From contig NW_004454156.1 of assembly GCF_000283155.1 (NCBI RefSeq), positions 41,274,384-41,338,383 on the forward strand: a DNA stretch of 64,000 bases, given 5' to 3'. This DNA comes from Ceratotherium simum simum. Lineage: Eukaryota; Chordata; Mammalia; Perissodactyla; Rhinocerotidae. Under the pieces are notes generated by a model. It was not told the origin of the DNA and ran no database searches. It saw nothing but the letters and a program-made list of their open reading frames with translations. Shown one piece after another: positions 11,318-27,329 of the stretch (position 1 is the first letter of the stretch; each line of letters opens with the position of its first letter). The translations under genes were made by a program, and so were the position numbers.

Positions 11318-11910
11318 GATAGAATATTTGTCCTAAAATTCATATGTTGGCGGCCCGCTCTGTGGCTTATCGGTTAGGTGCACGTGCTCCACTGCTGGCG
11401 GCCCAGGTTCGGATCCCGGGCGCGCACCGACGCACCGCTTCTCCGGCCATGCTGAGGCCACATCCCACATACAGCAACTAGAAGGATGTGCAGCTATGAC
11501 ATACAACTATCTACTGGGGCTTTGGGGGGGGGAAAATAAATAAATAAAATTTAAAAAAATTCATATGTTGAAGCCCTACTCCCCAACATGGTGGTATTTG
11601 GACAAGGGGCCTTTGGGAGATAATTAGGATTAGATGAGGTCGTGAGAGTGGGACCCTCATGGCAGGATTAGTGCCCTTATCAGAAGAAACACCAGAGAGC
11701 TTGCTCTTTCTCTTCCAAGTGAGAACACAGTGAGAAGGTGGCCATTTGCAAGCCAGTGAGAGCTCTCACCAGAAATCAAATTGGCTGGCACCTTGATCTT
11801 GGATTTTCCACCCTCCAGAACTGTGAAAATAAATTTTTGTTGTTTAAGCCACCCAATCTATGTTATTTTTGTTATGACAGCCCAAGCAGACTAAGACATA
11901 TTTTGATACC
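11318..11910 (+). mobile_element. MaLR LTR (MST/MLT1 type), split by SINE
   Basis: LTR of an ERVL-MaLR element, an ancient endogenous retrovirus-like family. Shown by TTTGGGAGATAATTAGG, CCTTGATCTTGGATTTTCCA and AATAAATTTTTGTTGTTTAA. The SINE at 11350 interrupts it. The sequence after the LTR (to about 12050, AAGTGGGGTGCTGCTTTAA) looks like the start of the internal region. No intact gene. Confidence 0.85.
11350..11555 (+). mobile_element. ERE-type SINE, type A, inside a MaLR LTR
   Basis: Perfect 15-bp duplication AAAATTCATATGTTG at 11335 and 11556, taken from the host LTR. The first few head bases are missing. Confidence 0.94.
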
Positions 11911-12529
11911 AATAAGTGGGGTGCTGCTTTAAAAAACACCGAAAAATGTGGCAGCTTGAGCAGACTAAGACAGTGGAGAATTTGGAAGCCATGACATAGG
12001 TGTTATGTATGTTCATTGCTTTTGGGGTGTAACTGCTCCAAGGCCACCTCAATGGAGAGAACCAGGGAATATATGTATGTACATACACATATATGTATAG
12101 TCATGTATTTACATCCACATTTATCTATATTTATGTATCTTAAATCATGAATTTGTACTCTTAAATTCAATTACAACCCAACCCAACAGGTTTCATTCTA
12201 GTTTTCTCCCTTCCTGTATTCATAACTACTTTCTCTGACAGTGAGAAACGCCACTCCACTATGCTTAATATATTGACTTATTTGATCAAGTCTCCCGTAT
12301 GTAACCAATCTGCCATCTTTGCTGACACATTTCCTCCATACAGACACTCTCGTCTCTATGCTTGAGCACTTATTCCTCATTCCAGGTTGCCTCTACCCAC
12401 CATGTGAATAACTTCTTCACTGTTTGTCCCCAACACCCCATACCAAGGTGCCCATCATTGTAGACACCCTACTTACCCCACTTGGTCTCTGACACCCAAT
12501 TTTGGACCACCATATGTCCCTTTTCCCCA

Positions 12530-12975
12530 CCGCGAACTTTGTTCTGAACCACTGTGCAGAAAAGAGTTAAAATAGCAGGCCCAAGACTGCTAATCCTTAG
12601 AAAGTCCTGCTTGCAAGGTTGGCCCTTGGGAACTTAGGTTCCCAGATGGCTGGCATCTGGGAACTTGAATTTGGGGGACGGTTCCCACCATTCCCTAACT
12701 GATAGAGTGGCTCACTGTGCCTAACATAGTTAGGTGTGACACTTTAACACATGTGGTCATAACTTGTGGCTGGAGGAATTAAGTGCATCCTGTATGACTC
12801 CATTGGGAGAAGACTCTTGGAAGCTGGTGCCTGGTTTCCTCTGTCCTTTTTCCGTTTGCTGATTTTGCCTCGTATCCTTTGGCTGTAATAAATCATAGCT
12901 GCAAGTGTAACTTTATGCTGAGTCCTGTGAGTGCTCCTAGTGAAACATCAAATCTACGGATACTCCTGAAGACCC
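12530..12975 (+). mobile_element. Solo LTR of an ancient ERV (family uncertain)
   Basis: Structure suggests an ERV LTR: GC-mixed U3, a GGCTGTAATAAATCATAGC polyadenylation region near 12880 and CCTGTGAGTGCTCCTAGTGAA downstream. No coding remnants seen nearby. Confidence 0.6.
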
Positions 12976-13039
12976 AATCACTTAATGGCTTTAAAACTGA
13001 GTAGTTCAGGAGGGAAGAGGTTAAGAGAACAATTCATCT

Positions 13040-14570
13040 AAGTTTCACTTAATTATTGACAATGCTGTGTTTCAGCTCTACCATTCTGTTGTTTTCTATT
13101 TATCTCATCTATTCTTTTTTCTCCTTCCTTGATTTCATTTGAATCAATCAAGTAATTTTTAGTAATCTACTTTACCTTTTCCAATGGCTTTTTAGATCTA
13201 CTATACTATTTTTTCAGTGGCTGGGTGAAAGATTACAATATGCACCCTTATCAGTCTACCTTACTTTAATACTATACCCCTTTGTGTACAATATAATAAC
13301 CTTATTTCAATATAATTCCATTCACTGCCCTCTTCCATCCTTTGTGCTATTTTTGTCCCACATTTTACTTTTACATATATTATAAATACCACACACAGTA
13401 AACCTTTTAAATAGCCAATATTTAGAGAAATTAAGAAAAAAATCTTTTATATTTACTGACATAGTTATCATTTCCAAAGTTCTTAATTCCTCCTTAGAGA
13501 TACAGGTTCCTACTGAAGATCATTTTCCTATAGCCTAAAGAATTTCTTAAAGCATTTCCTATGTGAGCCTGCTAGCAACAAATTCTCTTAGTTTTTGTTC
13601 ATCTGGAACAGCTTTTATTTTGCCTTAATATTTTGAACATTTTAAGTATAGAATTTTGTTACCTTTTGTTAATTTTTGCACTTTAAAAGATGTCATTCCA
13701 TCATTTTCTGGATTCATCATTTCTGATGAAGTTAGCCATCACTTCACTGTTTATTTGAATAGAAGGTCATTTCCCCTCCCTGGCTGCTTATAAGATTTTT
13801 TTCGTGGCAATATGATGTACCGAGATGTAATCTTTGTTGTATTTATTCTGCTTGAGTTTACTGAACTTCATGGATCTCTAAGTTGATGTCTTTCAACAAT
13901 TTGGGAAAATTTTCAGGCATTACTGCTTCAAATATTTCTTTTGCCCCTTTCTCTTCCTTTTCTCTGCTTCTGGACCTCAAATTACTGGTACATTAGACTG
14001 ATACTGTCCACAGGTCTCAAACCACTGCTGTTTCTTTTCTTTCTGTGCTTCAGGATGATAACTGTACTGGCTGTCTTCCAGTTGTCTTTCCTCTATGTAC
14101 AGTTTACTGTTAAGCCCATCCAGTGAAATTTTTTATTTCAGACACTGTTTCATTTATTTTTGTTTTTCATCACCAGACTTTCCATTTGGCTCTAGTTTCT
14201 ATTTTTCTGCTGAGAATCCCAATCTGTTCATCTATCATCTTTTTTTCCCGTAAATTCTTTAACATATTTTAAAGCTGTTTTAAAATAACTTTCTGTTAAT
14301 GCCAACATATAGATCATCTGTGCTTCTGCTTCTATATATTTTCTATTGATTATGGCTCAGATAATTTTTCTTTGTAAGCTTATTTGTTTATTGTGTACTG
14401 GAGTTTGTGGATGGTATGTTGTGAAGACTCTGGATTCTGTTTTCTTCTAAAGAATGTGTGCTTTTGTTCTGGCTAACTGTTAAATTACTAATGGATAACT
14501 TTGACGCTGTGAAAGCTTGATTTTAAGCTTTGTTACAATTTCTTCCCATTTTGCCCATTGTCCTAAGGTG
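13040..14570 (-). mobile_element. L1M/HAL1-like fragment
   Basis: Antisense of an A-rich L1-type element. Phrases such as AAGCCCATCCAGTGAAATTT and ATTTTAAAGCTGTTTTAAAA are typical of the ORF1 coiled-coil region of old L1 or HAL1 copies. Heavily mutated. Confidence 0.65.
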
Positions 14571-14634
14571 TAGCCCTTAGTTCTAGGATGTTGTCCTTCC
14601 TCCTTAGGAAGGGTTCCCATCAAAGCCCAAATTA

Positions 14635-14885
14635 GAGGCTAGACCAGTGATGTAGAGGTTAAGTTTGCACGCTCCACTTCAGCAGCCCCAGATTTGCAGG
14701 TTCCAATCTTGGGCACGGACTTCACCACCACTTATCAAGCCAGGCTGTGGCAGGTGTCCCACATATAAAGCAGAGGAAGATGGGCACGGATGTTAGCCCA
14801 GGGCCAATCTTCCTCACCAAGAAGAGGAGGATTGGCAACGGATGTTAGCTCAGGGCTAATCTTCCTCCCAAGAAAAAAAAGAAAG
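14635..14885 (+). mobile_element. ERE-type SINE, type C
   Basis: Diverged head (CTAGACCAGTGATG), two modules, A-rich tail. Imperfect flanking match around CCCAAATTA and CCCAAACTA. Confidence 0.85.
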
Positions 14886-15461
14886 AAACCCAAACTAAAC
14901 CCCTCCTAGTGGAATTTGAATTCAAACTCTGTATTCCCCCAGCAGCTGCTACCTCTGCTCAGTTCCTTAGACTTCAATTATTGTTTCTGCTGCGTTCCTT
15001 TGCATATCACACTGCACAGGTACGAATTTGGAATCCACCAAAGATTTAAAGGGAACTTGTAGGCAGATTTAGGAGCGTACAAATCTCTGAAGCTCTCTTC
15101 TTTCCAAGATTTTCCTTCTAACTTCCACTTGTTTTAGAAGCCCCAAATGACTCCTCAGCCCAGCACAACTGTCAGATTCTGCTTGTATTCTATTTCCAAG
15201 CACACTGCTGGAACTGGAAATTGCTCTCAGGGTAAAAGCTAGTTTATGTGGATCTCTTCTAGTATACAATGTTGTGTAGTTTCTGCCTGTGTTTCTGATT
15301 GCTCTCTAGAGTCTTCTATCATGGCTTTTAAAATTTGTTCAGTTTACCGTTGTTACTGGCACGACAGTCCAATATGAGCTACTCCTTCATTACCAGACTG
15401 CAACCTCTGAAATCTCAAAAAGTTTTAAATAAAAAAATTAAAGGCAAAATAAAGTTTATAA

Positions 15462-15467
15462 TTTATT
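15462..15467 (-). terminator. Distal polyadenylation signal AATAAA (candidate)
   Basis: On the minus strand the hexamer AATAAA is followed by a T-rich stretch (about 15425-15450) that could serve as downstream element. It is the last such signal before non-UTR-like sequence. Confidence 0.45.
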
Positions 15468-17970
15468 TCCAATCCATTAGGATAAAAACCCACTTTATGC
15501 AGCTGAACCTTTTAATTCATTTCTTCTGAAGAAAAGTACAAAAGACCAGATTAAAATTGAGACAAGCATTTAAAGGAAAATCCTTTCACTCAGAGTCCAA
15601 AAACAAACTGTAAATGGTTCATTCTACCAAAAGAATTAGTTTTTGTACAAAATATAGACAATTTTACACTATAAACAAAGACTGCTATATATTTACTTAA
15701 ATTAGAATTCTAGTATCTGCTGTTCTTCCAATTTTTCCCGAGCACAAAGCATATTTGCAAGTCAGAAATCTAATAACCTCAATGGGCAGACTGTCTTAGA
15801 ATAAACTGTTACCCTTAAAATACCTGGAGAGAGAGTATTGATTCTTTCCCTTGGCTCAAAGTCCAGTACATCAGTAAGTTTTAATTTAGTTTACAAAACT
15901 CTGCCATATTAACATGAAGAGCACACTAATGTTTAATGTTTAAGCATTACCTTTTAGGAAGTAATATGACACAGAGCTCAATGCAAAATCTACAAGGTCA
16001 CAATCTAAGTCTAACACTAATTTGGAAAACCTCAGCAACTCCTATTTTAATTGAAAAAGACCAGACCAATCCCTTACACCTCCTACTATATCATTATCCT
16101 ATTTTCATGGCCCCTCTATGAAAGACACACAGCTTGAAATAAAACTTGGTCATAGTAAGTCATAGAAAATAGTTTTCTAGCACTAAGCTCAACTTCAGAC
16201 TTGATCAGGAAAGTAACTTCTGTACATGAATGGGTATTCATACAGTAATATAATTCTCTGCCTCAATGTTTATGACTATTAACTTGACTTTTATATCTTT
16301 TAACATTTGAAATCTTTATCTAAAAATTTTCCCAATAAAAATAGCTAGCTACATTAAATTATTTAAGATAGAATCATGACAATTTTAAATATTATATTTT
16401 AAAAGTTGAGCTTGAAGCACGTAGACCTTTAATATGACTGACTAGTTATCCAGGCATCAATGATAATCTTTTTCTAAATGAAAATACAAAATGAAATTCT
16501 ATGAGCTTTATTGAAAATGTTTTGATTTGGGATGTTCCCAGTTCGTGTTGTCATGTATATTTCATCATCTTTCATTATCAGTATTTTACAACTGATGCTT
16601 TAATGTTTGAGACTTTTAAAAGGTATTACTTATGACCTAAATATGCACGGTTCTGGCTTAAAAAATTATTTTTCTGTTTATCTCAACCGTCATTTTTATT
16701 ATCCAGGGAGTTCTAAAGTCATGATTAGAAGAGACATGATTTAAGTTACGGCTACAAACAGCATATGATCTTAAATCATACATCTTCTATATTTAGATAA
16801 ATCTTTAATGAAAGCAAGAGTAAAATTAAGAAGAATGTATGTCTTCATTATAAAATTATTATCTAGTAGGGGCAAGTTTTTAATTTTAATGTATTCTCTC
16901 AAAACCAAAGATATTTTTCCTAAATGAAAAATCTTTGTTACTATTACAAAATTTTTCTTTCCACACATGACATTTTACATGAAAGCACCAAAGAAAATTT
17001 CTGTAAACAAACTTTTAACCAGTAAACTAAGGGCAAATAACCATTTGCCTTTATTACAATATTTAAAAGGCCATGTTATGAGTCTCTACTTCCTACAATG
17101 ACATTTTTATAATAAAAATCCAGGCATATTTATACAAACAAGCAGAATTACTGTACATTTTTGGGAAACAAAAGACAGATTAACAGACTAAAACTTTTTA
17201 GTTAACAAAGTGAGCACAAGAAATTTATAAAATGTATGCAATATATAAAAATTCAGTAAATTTTTAAAATTTCATTGAAGGGATTAATAATTATTAAGAA
17301 TAAAAGATCATAGATTCACTGGCTTATAATTATCCTGTAAACAGTAAGAAAGTAATAAGCAATAAATTAGAAATGTGTTAGCTCCCAGTACTTCCCTTCT
17401 CTTGTAGGCGAACCACTTTTACAGTAGTTAAAATTGGCTTTCTTAAATATTAGAATAATTCTAGCGGAAAATAAATTCCATTAGGAATAAGTTAACAGTC
17501 TACAATAGATTTCTGACAAATGTATTAGAAAAAAAAATTTTTGCAGGCCACATGAGGATTGATCTACATGTTGTATGACAGAGTGACTCAAACCTTCACA
17601 GCTCCTTTTCTATTTTACTAGATTTGCATTGTTCCTATCAACAAATTGCTTTCTAAATTGTTTGGTAGCAAGGTAACAGAAAAGTAAAAAGTGAAAAGAA
17701 CACAATTGTTTAATGTCTGTAGATTTATGCAGAAGAAAAAACCTTCAAAATACTTTTTCCTATTACTATTACATAGGAAAAAGTTTCATTTGGCACACTG
17801 GATTTGTAAAAAGAAAAACAAACAAACAAAAAGAAACTTAAGAGTGTTTGGCATTCCATTCACCCATAGTAAAGACAACAGTAGGAAAGGAAAGCGGGAA
17901 AAATTACTATTTTAAGACAAGACGTCAGAAGACAACCAACCAACGGCTCTTGTGTCTTCTACCATTCATG

Positions 17971-18004
17971 GTCTCTAGAATACTTTCGTCTCTAGAATAC
18001 TTTC
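17971..18004. repeat. 17-bp tandem duplication in SPAST 3' UTR
   Basis: Two perfect adjacent copies of GTCTCTAGAATACTTTC. Confidence 0.95.
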
Positions 18005-18165
18005 ATCTGCAACACAATATACAAATTATTATTTACATTATGATTAGATTTGTAAAGAAGACCGGAATCAGTTTTTGTTGTGCTGTAACTTAGAGTGCCC
18101 ATTGGGATAACCATGACCATCAGGCAAGAAGGTCTTAAACAAAATATTCCATTTGCATTGTATAT

Positions 18166-18171
18166 TTTATT
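18166..18171 (-). terminator. Proximal polyadenylation signal AATAAA (candidate)
   Basis: Minus-strand AATAAA about 165 bases after the stop codon. If used it would give a short 3' UTR isoform without most of the downstream UTR. Confidence 0.3.
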
Positions 18172-18336
18172 CAAATTTGTTTTATGGTTCATCTTCTGGG
18201 GTACACAAATAATTGTAAGACTCTGGAAAGTCCTGTAAACTTAGGCTGAGTTTTTGTAACACATAACTATTCACTGAAGATGGTGTTTCTCTCTCTTGGA
18301 AAGTAAGCTGTTCTGCAGGCTTACAAAGCTATTTCC

Positions 18337-18459
<123 letters not shown>

Positions 18460-19040
18460 CTAGATTTCAAAAAAACACACAACAATATAAATGATGAACA
18501 CACATACAGTAGTTAACCCAATGATGGATTACAGTAATGATGCTGTTGCTTATTAATGTTATAAATACAAATAGATGTATCTTAGAAAATCATGCCAATT
18601 ATCTTATTTTACATATTTTTATATATGAGGCAAGTTTGCTATATAAGAAATCTTACAAAAATGATATACTAGTATACTTTTATTACGTGTGTTTAGTTTC
18701 CTAGGTATTAACCTTTTAAATCATAATATTTTCCCATTATAAAATCACACTCACTATAGAAAATTTGACAAATACAGACAAGCAGGAAAAAAGAATCACT
18801 CATAATTCCACCATTCAGATACAATACCACTATTTGGCTTATCTCCTTCAAATTTTTTTTCTGTGGATAGTTTCATGGAATTTTGCATTCTCATTCTCAC
18901 TCGCCACATACATACTCTAGCTAAATTCATGCTAGGTCCATTAGAAAGGAAAGTGTGGGTTTACAAGAAGCACACAGGACTTTTAAGGAAATATTGCTCT
19001 TTAACTACAATATGTAGGATGCTTGCATTTGAAATTTTCT

Positions 19041-19294
19041 TTCTTTTTTTTTTTTTTTCTGAGGAAGACCGGCACTGAGCTAACATCTATTGCCAATCCT
19101 CCTCCTTTTTTTTTTTCCCCAAAGCCCCAGTAGATAGTTGTATGTCATAGTTGCACATCCTTCTAGTTGCTGTATGTGGGACACGGCCTCAGCATGGCCA
19201 GACAAGCAGTGTGTTGGTGTGCGCCCGGGATCCAAACCTGGGCCGCCAGTAGCGGAGTGTATGCGCTTAACCACTAAGCCACGGGGCCGGCCCA
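19041..19294 (-). mobile_element. ERE-type SINE, type B (one tail module)
   Basis: Minus orientation with a single GAGCTAACATCTATTGCC module. Duplication GAAATTTTCT at 19031 and 19295. Lies in intron 16 in the same sense as SPAST. Confidence 0.92.
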
Positions 19295-20067
19295 GAAATT
19301 TTCTAATATTAATATTACTTATAACACATTTTTATATTAATTTTGTCATATTTTCTGACATTTTTAATTGGCTTTGAGAATGTAGATTAATAAAACAATG
19401 CTGAGTTAAAGAATGTCTATTTACTTAAGGATTTTAAAGCGGCAAAACAGAGTTTGGCACAAAATGACCAGTATTAAAAATTGTCACTAGTATATACATG
19501 TATCTTTTGCCCCAAAATAAGAAGTTAAAGGAGAATCTGAAACAAAACTTAACTTCAACATCTGATATTTATTATCTATATTCTTCTTTTTATAACTCTT
19601 ATAAAACCCAATCTATTTCACATCCTCTCTGATATCTCCACGACAAAATAAGAAAATTACCCAGACTTGTAACTTGTAGCCCAGTCTGAAAAATCTTAGT
19701 CAAAAAGAAAAAAGATATATTATTACCGCATAATCACCATATGAGCCTTATGTGTTTCTTATTTAACTATAAAACACACACTGGCTCTTCCTAAAGCTCA
19801 AAGTGTAGAAGAATGATGAATGTAGTATGGGTATTATCCATGATATTCCTGAATAAAATTTATTTGTTATAGAAATTAAGGTTTTAGAAGCTTTTGATGA
19901 AATTCTAATTTAAGTACATAGTTTGTGTATGTATATATTGAAATTTATACATGATATTTTAAAGTTAGTATGAGACTAATATATACAACAGGAAAAAGCA
20001 ACTGGTAGCTAGTTCAGTAAAGAGGGAAAGATAAATAGCAAAGATGTCTTATCAAAAGATGCCTTAA

Positions 20068-20277
20068 GGGCCGGCCCCATGGCTTAGCGGTTAAGTGCTC
20101 GCACTCCGCTGCTGGCGGCCCGGGTTCAGATCCTGGGCGCGCATTGAAGCACCGCTTCTCCAGCCATGTTGAGGCCACGTCCCACATACAGCAACTAGAA
20201 GGATGTGCAGCTATGACATACAACTATCTACTGGGGCTTTGGGGGAAAAAAAAATAAATAAAATTATTAAAAAAAAA
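20068..20277 (+). mobile_element. ERE-type SINE, type A
   Basis: Perfect 14-bp duplication AAAAGATGCCTTAA at 20054 and 20278. Antisense to SPAST. Confidence 0.94.
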
Positions 20278-21171
20278 AAAAGATGCCTTAAAAAAATTAA
20301 ACTGGATACAAACTGTGTGCTTTAAAAACTAAGTACATTATACCCTAAATTTATAACCAACAATTTTCAGTACTACCTCTTAAAAACACAGAATTCCAAA
20401 ACAATTATTTTTCTATTCTTATAAAATATAAAAGACAAATTGGGTTTATCTCACCTAAATTTGTGTACATACACCAGTACCTGATAATACACTTATTTAT
20501 TAAAGTTGTACCAAATAATGGCCGAATAAAATTCTAGTATATGATTTTAGAAACCAAAATACTTGTCTTTCCCCTCATCTTACAAATGAGACTGACAGAA
20601 TGGATTTCCTTAATCTCTATAATAAAATGCCATTATTGAGTATTTATGTATTTTAAAATTATTTAATGGACACTGATACATGTTCACTATTGCCAGACTA
20701 TTTTAAGTGCTTTATAAATGTTAAGTCATAAATCAGGACTAACAGCTAAAATTATTACCAAATTATTAATACTAAAACCATCAGCCTAAAAGTAAACTGG
20801 ATAAAAGTATACAGTAGAACCAAAAATTATAACAATGTAACCTGACTATACAGAATCACTGGGAGGGTCACAAAACGCACCAGTAATGTTACTTCCTATA
20901 ATTCATTCAGTAGTTTTATTAAGCTTTAAGTATTTCTATCTAAAATTTAGTTTAAAATAATGTTATGGTTTATACATACTTAAAATAATGGATACAATTA
21001 TATTTTTAGGTGTGGGATTAAAAAATTCAAGTAGATTTGTTACACTGTAATATTAAAATAAATGTACTCTATCAGAATGACTTCATGGTATTTTTAAGAT
21101 ATGTGTATTTTCAGGCTCTTGTCGTTGGAGTGGACTAACATAATACCAGTACTAATAAAAAAACAAAGTAG

Positions 21172-21440
21172 GGGGCTGGCCCACTGGCACAGTGGTTAAG
21201 TTCACATGCTCCGCTTCAGTGGCCTGCGGTTCGCAGGTTCCGATCCTGGGCATGGACCTACACACCGCTCATCAAGCCATGCTGTGAAGGAATCCCATAT
21301 ACAAAATAGAGGAAGATGGGCACAGATGTTAGCTCAGGGCTAATCACCCTCAGCAAAAACAGGAAGATTGGCAATGGATGTTAGCTCAAGGCCAATCTTC
21401 CTCACCAAAAAAAAAAGAAGAAGAAAAAAAAAACCAACAA
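21172..21440 (+). mobile_element. ERE-type SINE, type C
   Basis: Two modules and an AAG-rich tail. Flanks share AAAGTAG. Confidence 0.88.
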
Positions 21441-21667
21441 TAAAGTAGTATGCATTTCTACACCTAAGAGTCTTAATATTATTCTCCATTAGAATGAACC
21501 AGAGTTCCTACAGAGTTACTGATTCCATGTCTTGGGATAGGTAAATTCAAGATGTGTCTTACTCCCAGGAAGCAAAGGTGCTTTTCAAAGGTTTGAAGTA
21601 GTGTTGAGAAGGCTCATCTTAATACAAAAGCAGATTTCACTAAGTGTGACCCTTTAAACATAAAAAA

Positions 21668-22272
21668 AAATTAGAAATGATTTACAGATGTGGTGGGCAT
21701 CTTCTGACATGTCTCCGAATGATTCCTGCCTCTTGTTATATATGCCCTTCTGTAATCTCTTCTCTCTGAGTGTGGACTGGACCTAAGCACAGAATACAGC
21801 AAAAGTGATGGATGTCACTTCCATTAGGTTATACAATACCATGACTTCCATCTTGATGGTGCTCTCTCATCTTCCTGGCTTGCTTGCTTTGATGAAGCAA
21901 AGTACTATGTTGGAGAGGCCAATGCAGCAAGGCACTGAAAGCAGCCAATAGCCAGAGGAAACTGAGGCTCTCAGCCCAGCAACCCATTAGGAAATGTATC
22001 TGGCAAAGAACCATGTGAGTGAGCTTGGAAGCAGATCTTTCCCCAGTTGAGCCTTGCAATGACTACAGTCCCAGCCAACATCTTGATTACAGCTTTGTAA
22101 GAGACCCTAGGCCAACACTTTGATTGCAGCCCTTTGGGAGCACTTGAAGCAGAGGACTCAGCTAAGTGGTGCCCCTACTTCTGACTCTGTGAAAATGTGA
22201 GATAATAAATGTGTGTCAGCTGCTAAGTGTTTGGGCAATTTGTTATATGGCAAGAGACACCTATTGCAACAG
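21668..22272 (+). mobile_element. MLT1-type MaLR LTR
   Basis: LTR features: GAATGATTCCTGCCTCTTG, CCAACACTTTGATTGCAGCC, TCTGTGAAAATGTGAGATAA and TTGTTATATGGCAAGAGACA in the expected order. About 600 bp; solo, no internal gene. Confidence 0.75.
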
Positions 22273-24064
22273 AATTACCTTGTTTTAAAGTCATGAGTCT
22301 ATAAGAGTCACTTGAAAAAGAAAATAGACTCAAAATTTCTTTATTCTTCAAATATAACAGGAATTACATTTAGGTTGACTTTGTTCAGCGAAGAAAAATG
22401 TTAAATTTGACTGCATGTATATTCTCAGGTTGGGTGAAATATACACAAAGGTTAACAGAGCCACTATCAATGGAAAACACGTCTCTTCTCATGAAATAAT
22501 GATGGACAGATTTGTAAGAATTTCTACTATTCCCTAAGCAGCCCCACCTACTTGCTTTCATAAAATTATTATAAGATATTAATGAAAGTGTACCAAAGCA
22601 TTCCATTTTTAGGTACAAGTGGCCTTCCCAATGGCTCTTAAAAGGAAATGCCATGGCCCTGGAGCTTGAGACAGAGTGAAGAATACTTGCAGATATGGAG
22701 CTGAGTGAATTTTGCCTAAGTCGATTGAGAATTTGTAGACCGATTCTTACTGAAATTTATTTGCCAGTTGGTGATTTGAGCTCATTACTGCCTTGATCAG
22801 TCCCTTTATTCCATATGGTCTTTCCAAGAGACAAGCACAGAGACCTAAAATGTCACACAATGAACCTTTCCTCAACTTCAATCAATGGGGCCAGAGTACA
22901 TGAGATATCAAGTTTACCTGTCCTGGGTCCAAGGCAGGGGGAGTGGTGTGTGGAGAAGAAATAATTCATACATGATGCTTACTTTTCGGGTAGAAAGTAG
23001 TATTAGTTTTATGAATATAAGAACATTTAAGAAAGAATGTATTTATGGGATATTGTCAATAAATTATACTTAAACTATTTTTAAAAAACCCACAAGACAC
23101 TTTGGGAACAAAAATTGTACAGTAATTATATATTTTTTAAAAATTAGAAAAATGTGGAATTAAAACTATGAATCCAATCAAAGGGACTTGGAACTTAGAA
23201 TTTAAATGTAAATTTTTAAGGTAATAGTAGCTAAACACCAAAGTGGGTATGTGGAATTCTCTATTTCTAAGCTTCATTCATGTCAAAAACACTCTGGGTA
23301 AACCAGACTGTTAAAATGGAAGGGTGGTTGCAAGAAGTGTGAGGACTTTCTTAGTAATGTAGTTGATTAACTGCACTGAAGACAACCTCAAGTTTACTTA
23401 GAAGCTTGAAGGAAAAAAACTGTCAAAATGTACTCAAATACATACACTCATTCTCTATGTTAAGAGTTCACTGTCTCTTCAATAGGTGTTGAAACTTAGG
23501 CAGTAAAAAAAATATTCGACAGATAAGTTACAAATATAATTCAAGTCTGATTTTAAAAGTTTGTTCACATAGTTATGATCAGTCTGCATATTCAATTTTA
23601 TATTTTTCAGGCAATTTTTTTTCAAAAGAAATGCTTCAGCATCTCATAAGAGGGCCTACCATATTAAGAAAATGTAATAAATTATATTACAATGGTAATT
23701 GTATTGCTTTTATAAGAAGGAAAACAAACACTGAAAAACTAACAAAATAGAACATCAAGGGGTTAACCTGTTACAAGTTACTTTCATAATGTATAAAATC
23801 CTCAAGTTTCCTATAATTTTCTTCTGTTTAGCATTTACATAATATAATTTGATAGAAAATGACAATGACTATGTACACTACTTTTTGTCCATTACCAAAG
23901 AACACCATAAGAGATTGTAATTTGATAGGTCTCCATATTTTGAAATGAAGCTAAGTTAATTTTTTCTAGTCTATAATCAAATAAACCAGAAAAATCCAGA
24001 CAAAAGATTTGTCGTACACTACAGAGAACCAGAACAAAGAAAAAATAATTGTAAAATAGTTTAC

Positions 24065-24105
24065 CTCACTGGCAGACATATTCTTCACTTGTTCTGGTTT
24101 CAGTT
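24065..24105 (-). CDS. SPAST: SPAST exon 16 (41 nt)
   Basis: A very short exon encoding residues 563-576: E, LKPEQVKNMSASE. It lies between helices of the small domain near the C terminus. Acceptor CTATTTTACAG, donor GTAAAC. Skipping would shift frame into exon 17. The length is exactly that of the human exon. Confidence 0.96.
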
Positions 24106-27090
<2,985 letters not shown>

Positions 27091-27119
27091 TTATCATTCC
27101 TAAGAATTAGCTTAATAAA

Positions 27120-27310
27120 GTATCCAGGAATCAGGTTCAAATCCTGACTCTCATTTATGAGCTGAACGATCTTACACAAATCACTCTACCTCTTACAGCC
27201 TCATTCACATCTGTTCAATGGAGCTAAAACTACCATTTTTAGAGTTCCCGAGAGAGTTAAAAATGATCGAAATAAAGCACTAAGGAAATAGCTGCCATCA
27301 CTACCAAGGA
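27120..27310 (+). mobile_element. MIR SINE
   Basis: AGGTTCAAATCCTGACTC head region followed by CACTCTACCTCTTACAGCCTC and a decayed tail. Confidence 0.75.
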
Positions 27311-27329
27311 TGTTAAGGGCCTGAGCTAG

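Larger units (their letters stand above)
5571..15446. other. Intergenic region between SLC30A6 promoter and SPAST 3' end
   Basis: About 10 kb without a gene. It holds a SINE (5746), an ancient repeat pair (6290-6810), MIR (6795), a long L1 with a Tigger insert (7405-9010), an unassigned AT-rich block (9011-10510), an L1 3' end (10520), a MaLR LTR (11318), an ERV-like LTR (12530), an L1/HAL1 fragment (13040) and a SINE (14635). Positions 14890-15440 contain nothing recognised. Confidence 0.7.
15447..18336 (-). other. SPAST: SPAST 3' UTR (probable extent)
   Basis: AT-rich sequence that follows the TAA and contains no SINE, L1 or LTR copy that I recognise, unlike both flanks. Human SPAST has a 3' UTR of about 3 kb, so the distal AATAAA at 15462-15467 gives a fitting length of about 2.9 kb. 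Other AATAAA hexamers at 18166, 17050 and 16507 could make shorter isoforms. The end is inferred only from the hexamer and length. Confidence 0.6.
18460..24064 (-). other. SPAST: SPAST intron 16
   Basis: 5.6 kb. Holds SINEs at 19041, 20068 and 21172 and an MLT1-type LTR at 21668-22272. The rest (including 22280-24060) is AT-rich with no element recognised. Confidence 0.9.

Noticed and set aside
19138..19377. Repeated open frames with YVIVAHPSSCCMWD-like translations, in many places
   Set aside because: They are translations of the SINE body and head and recur wherever a SINE copy lies; no gene context.
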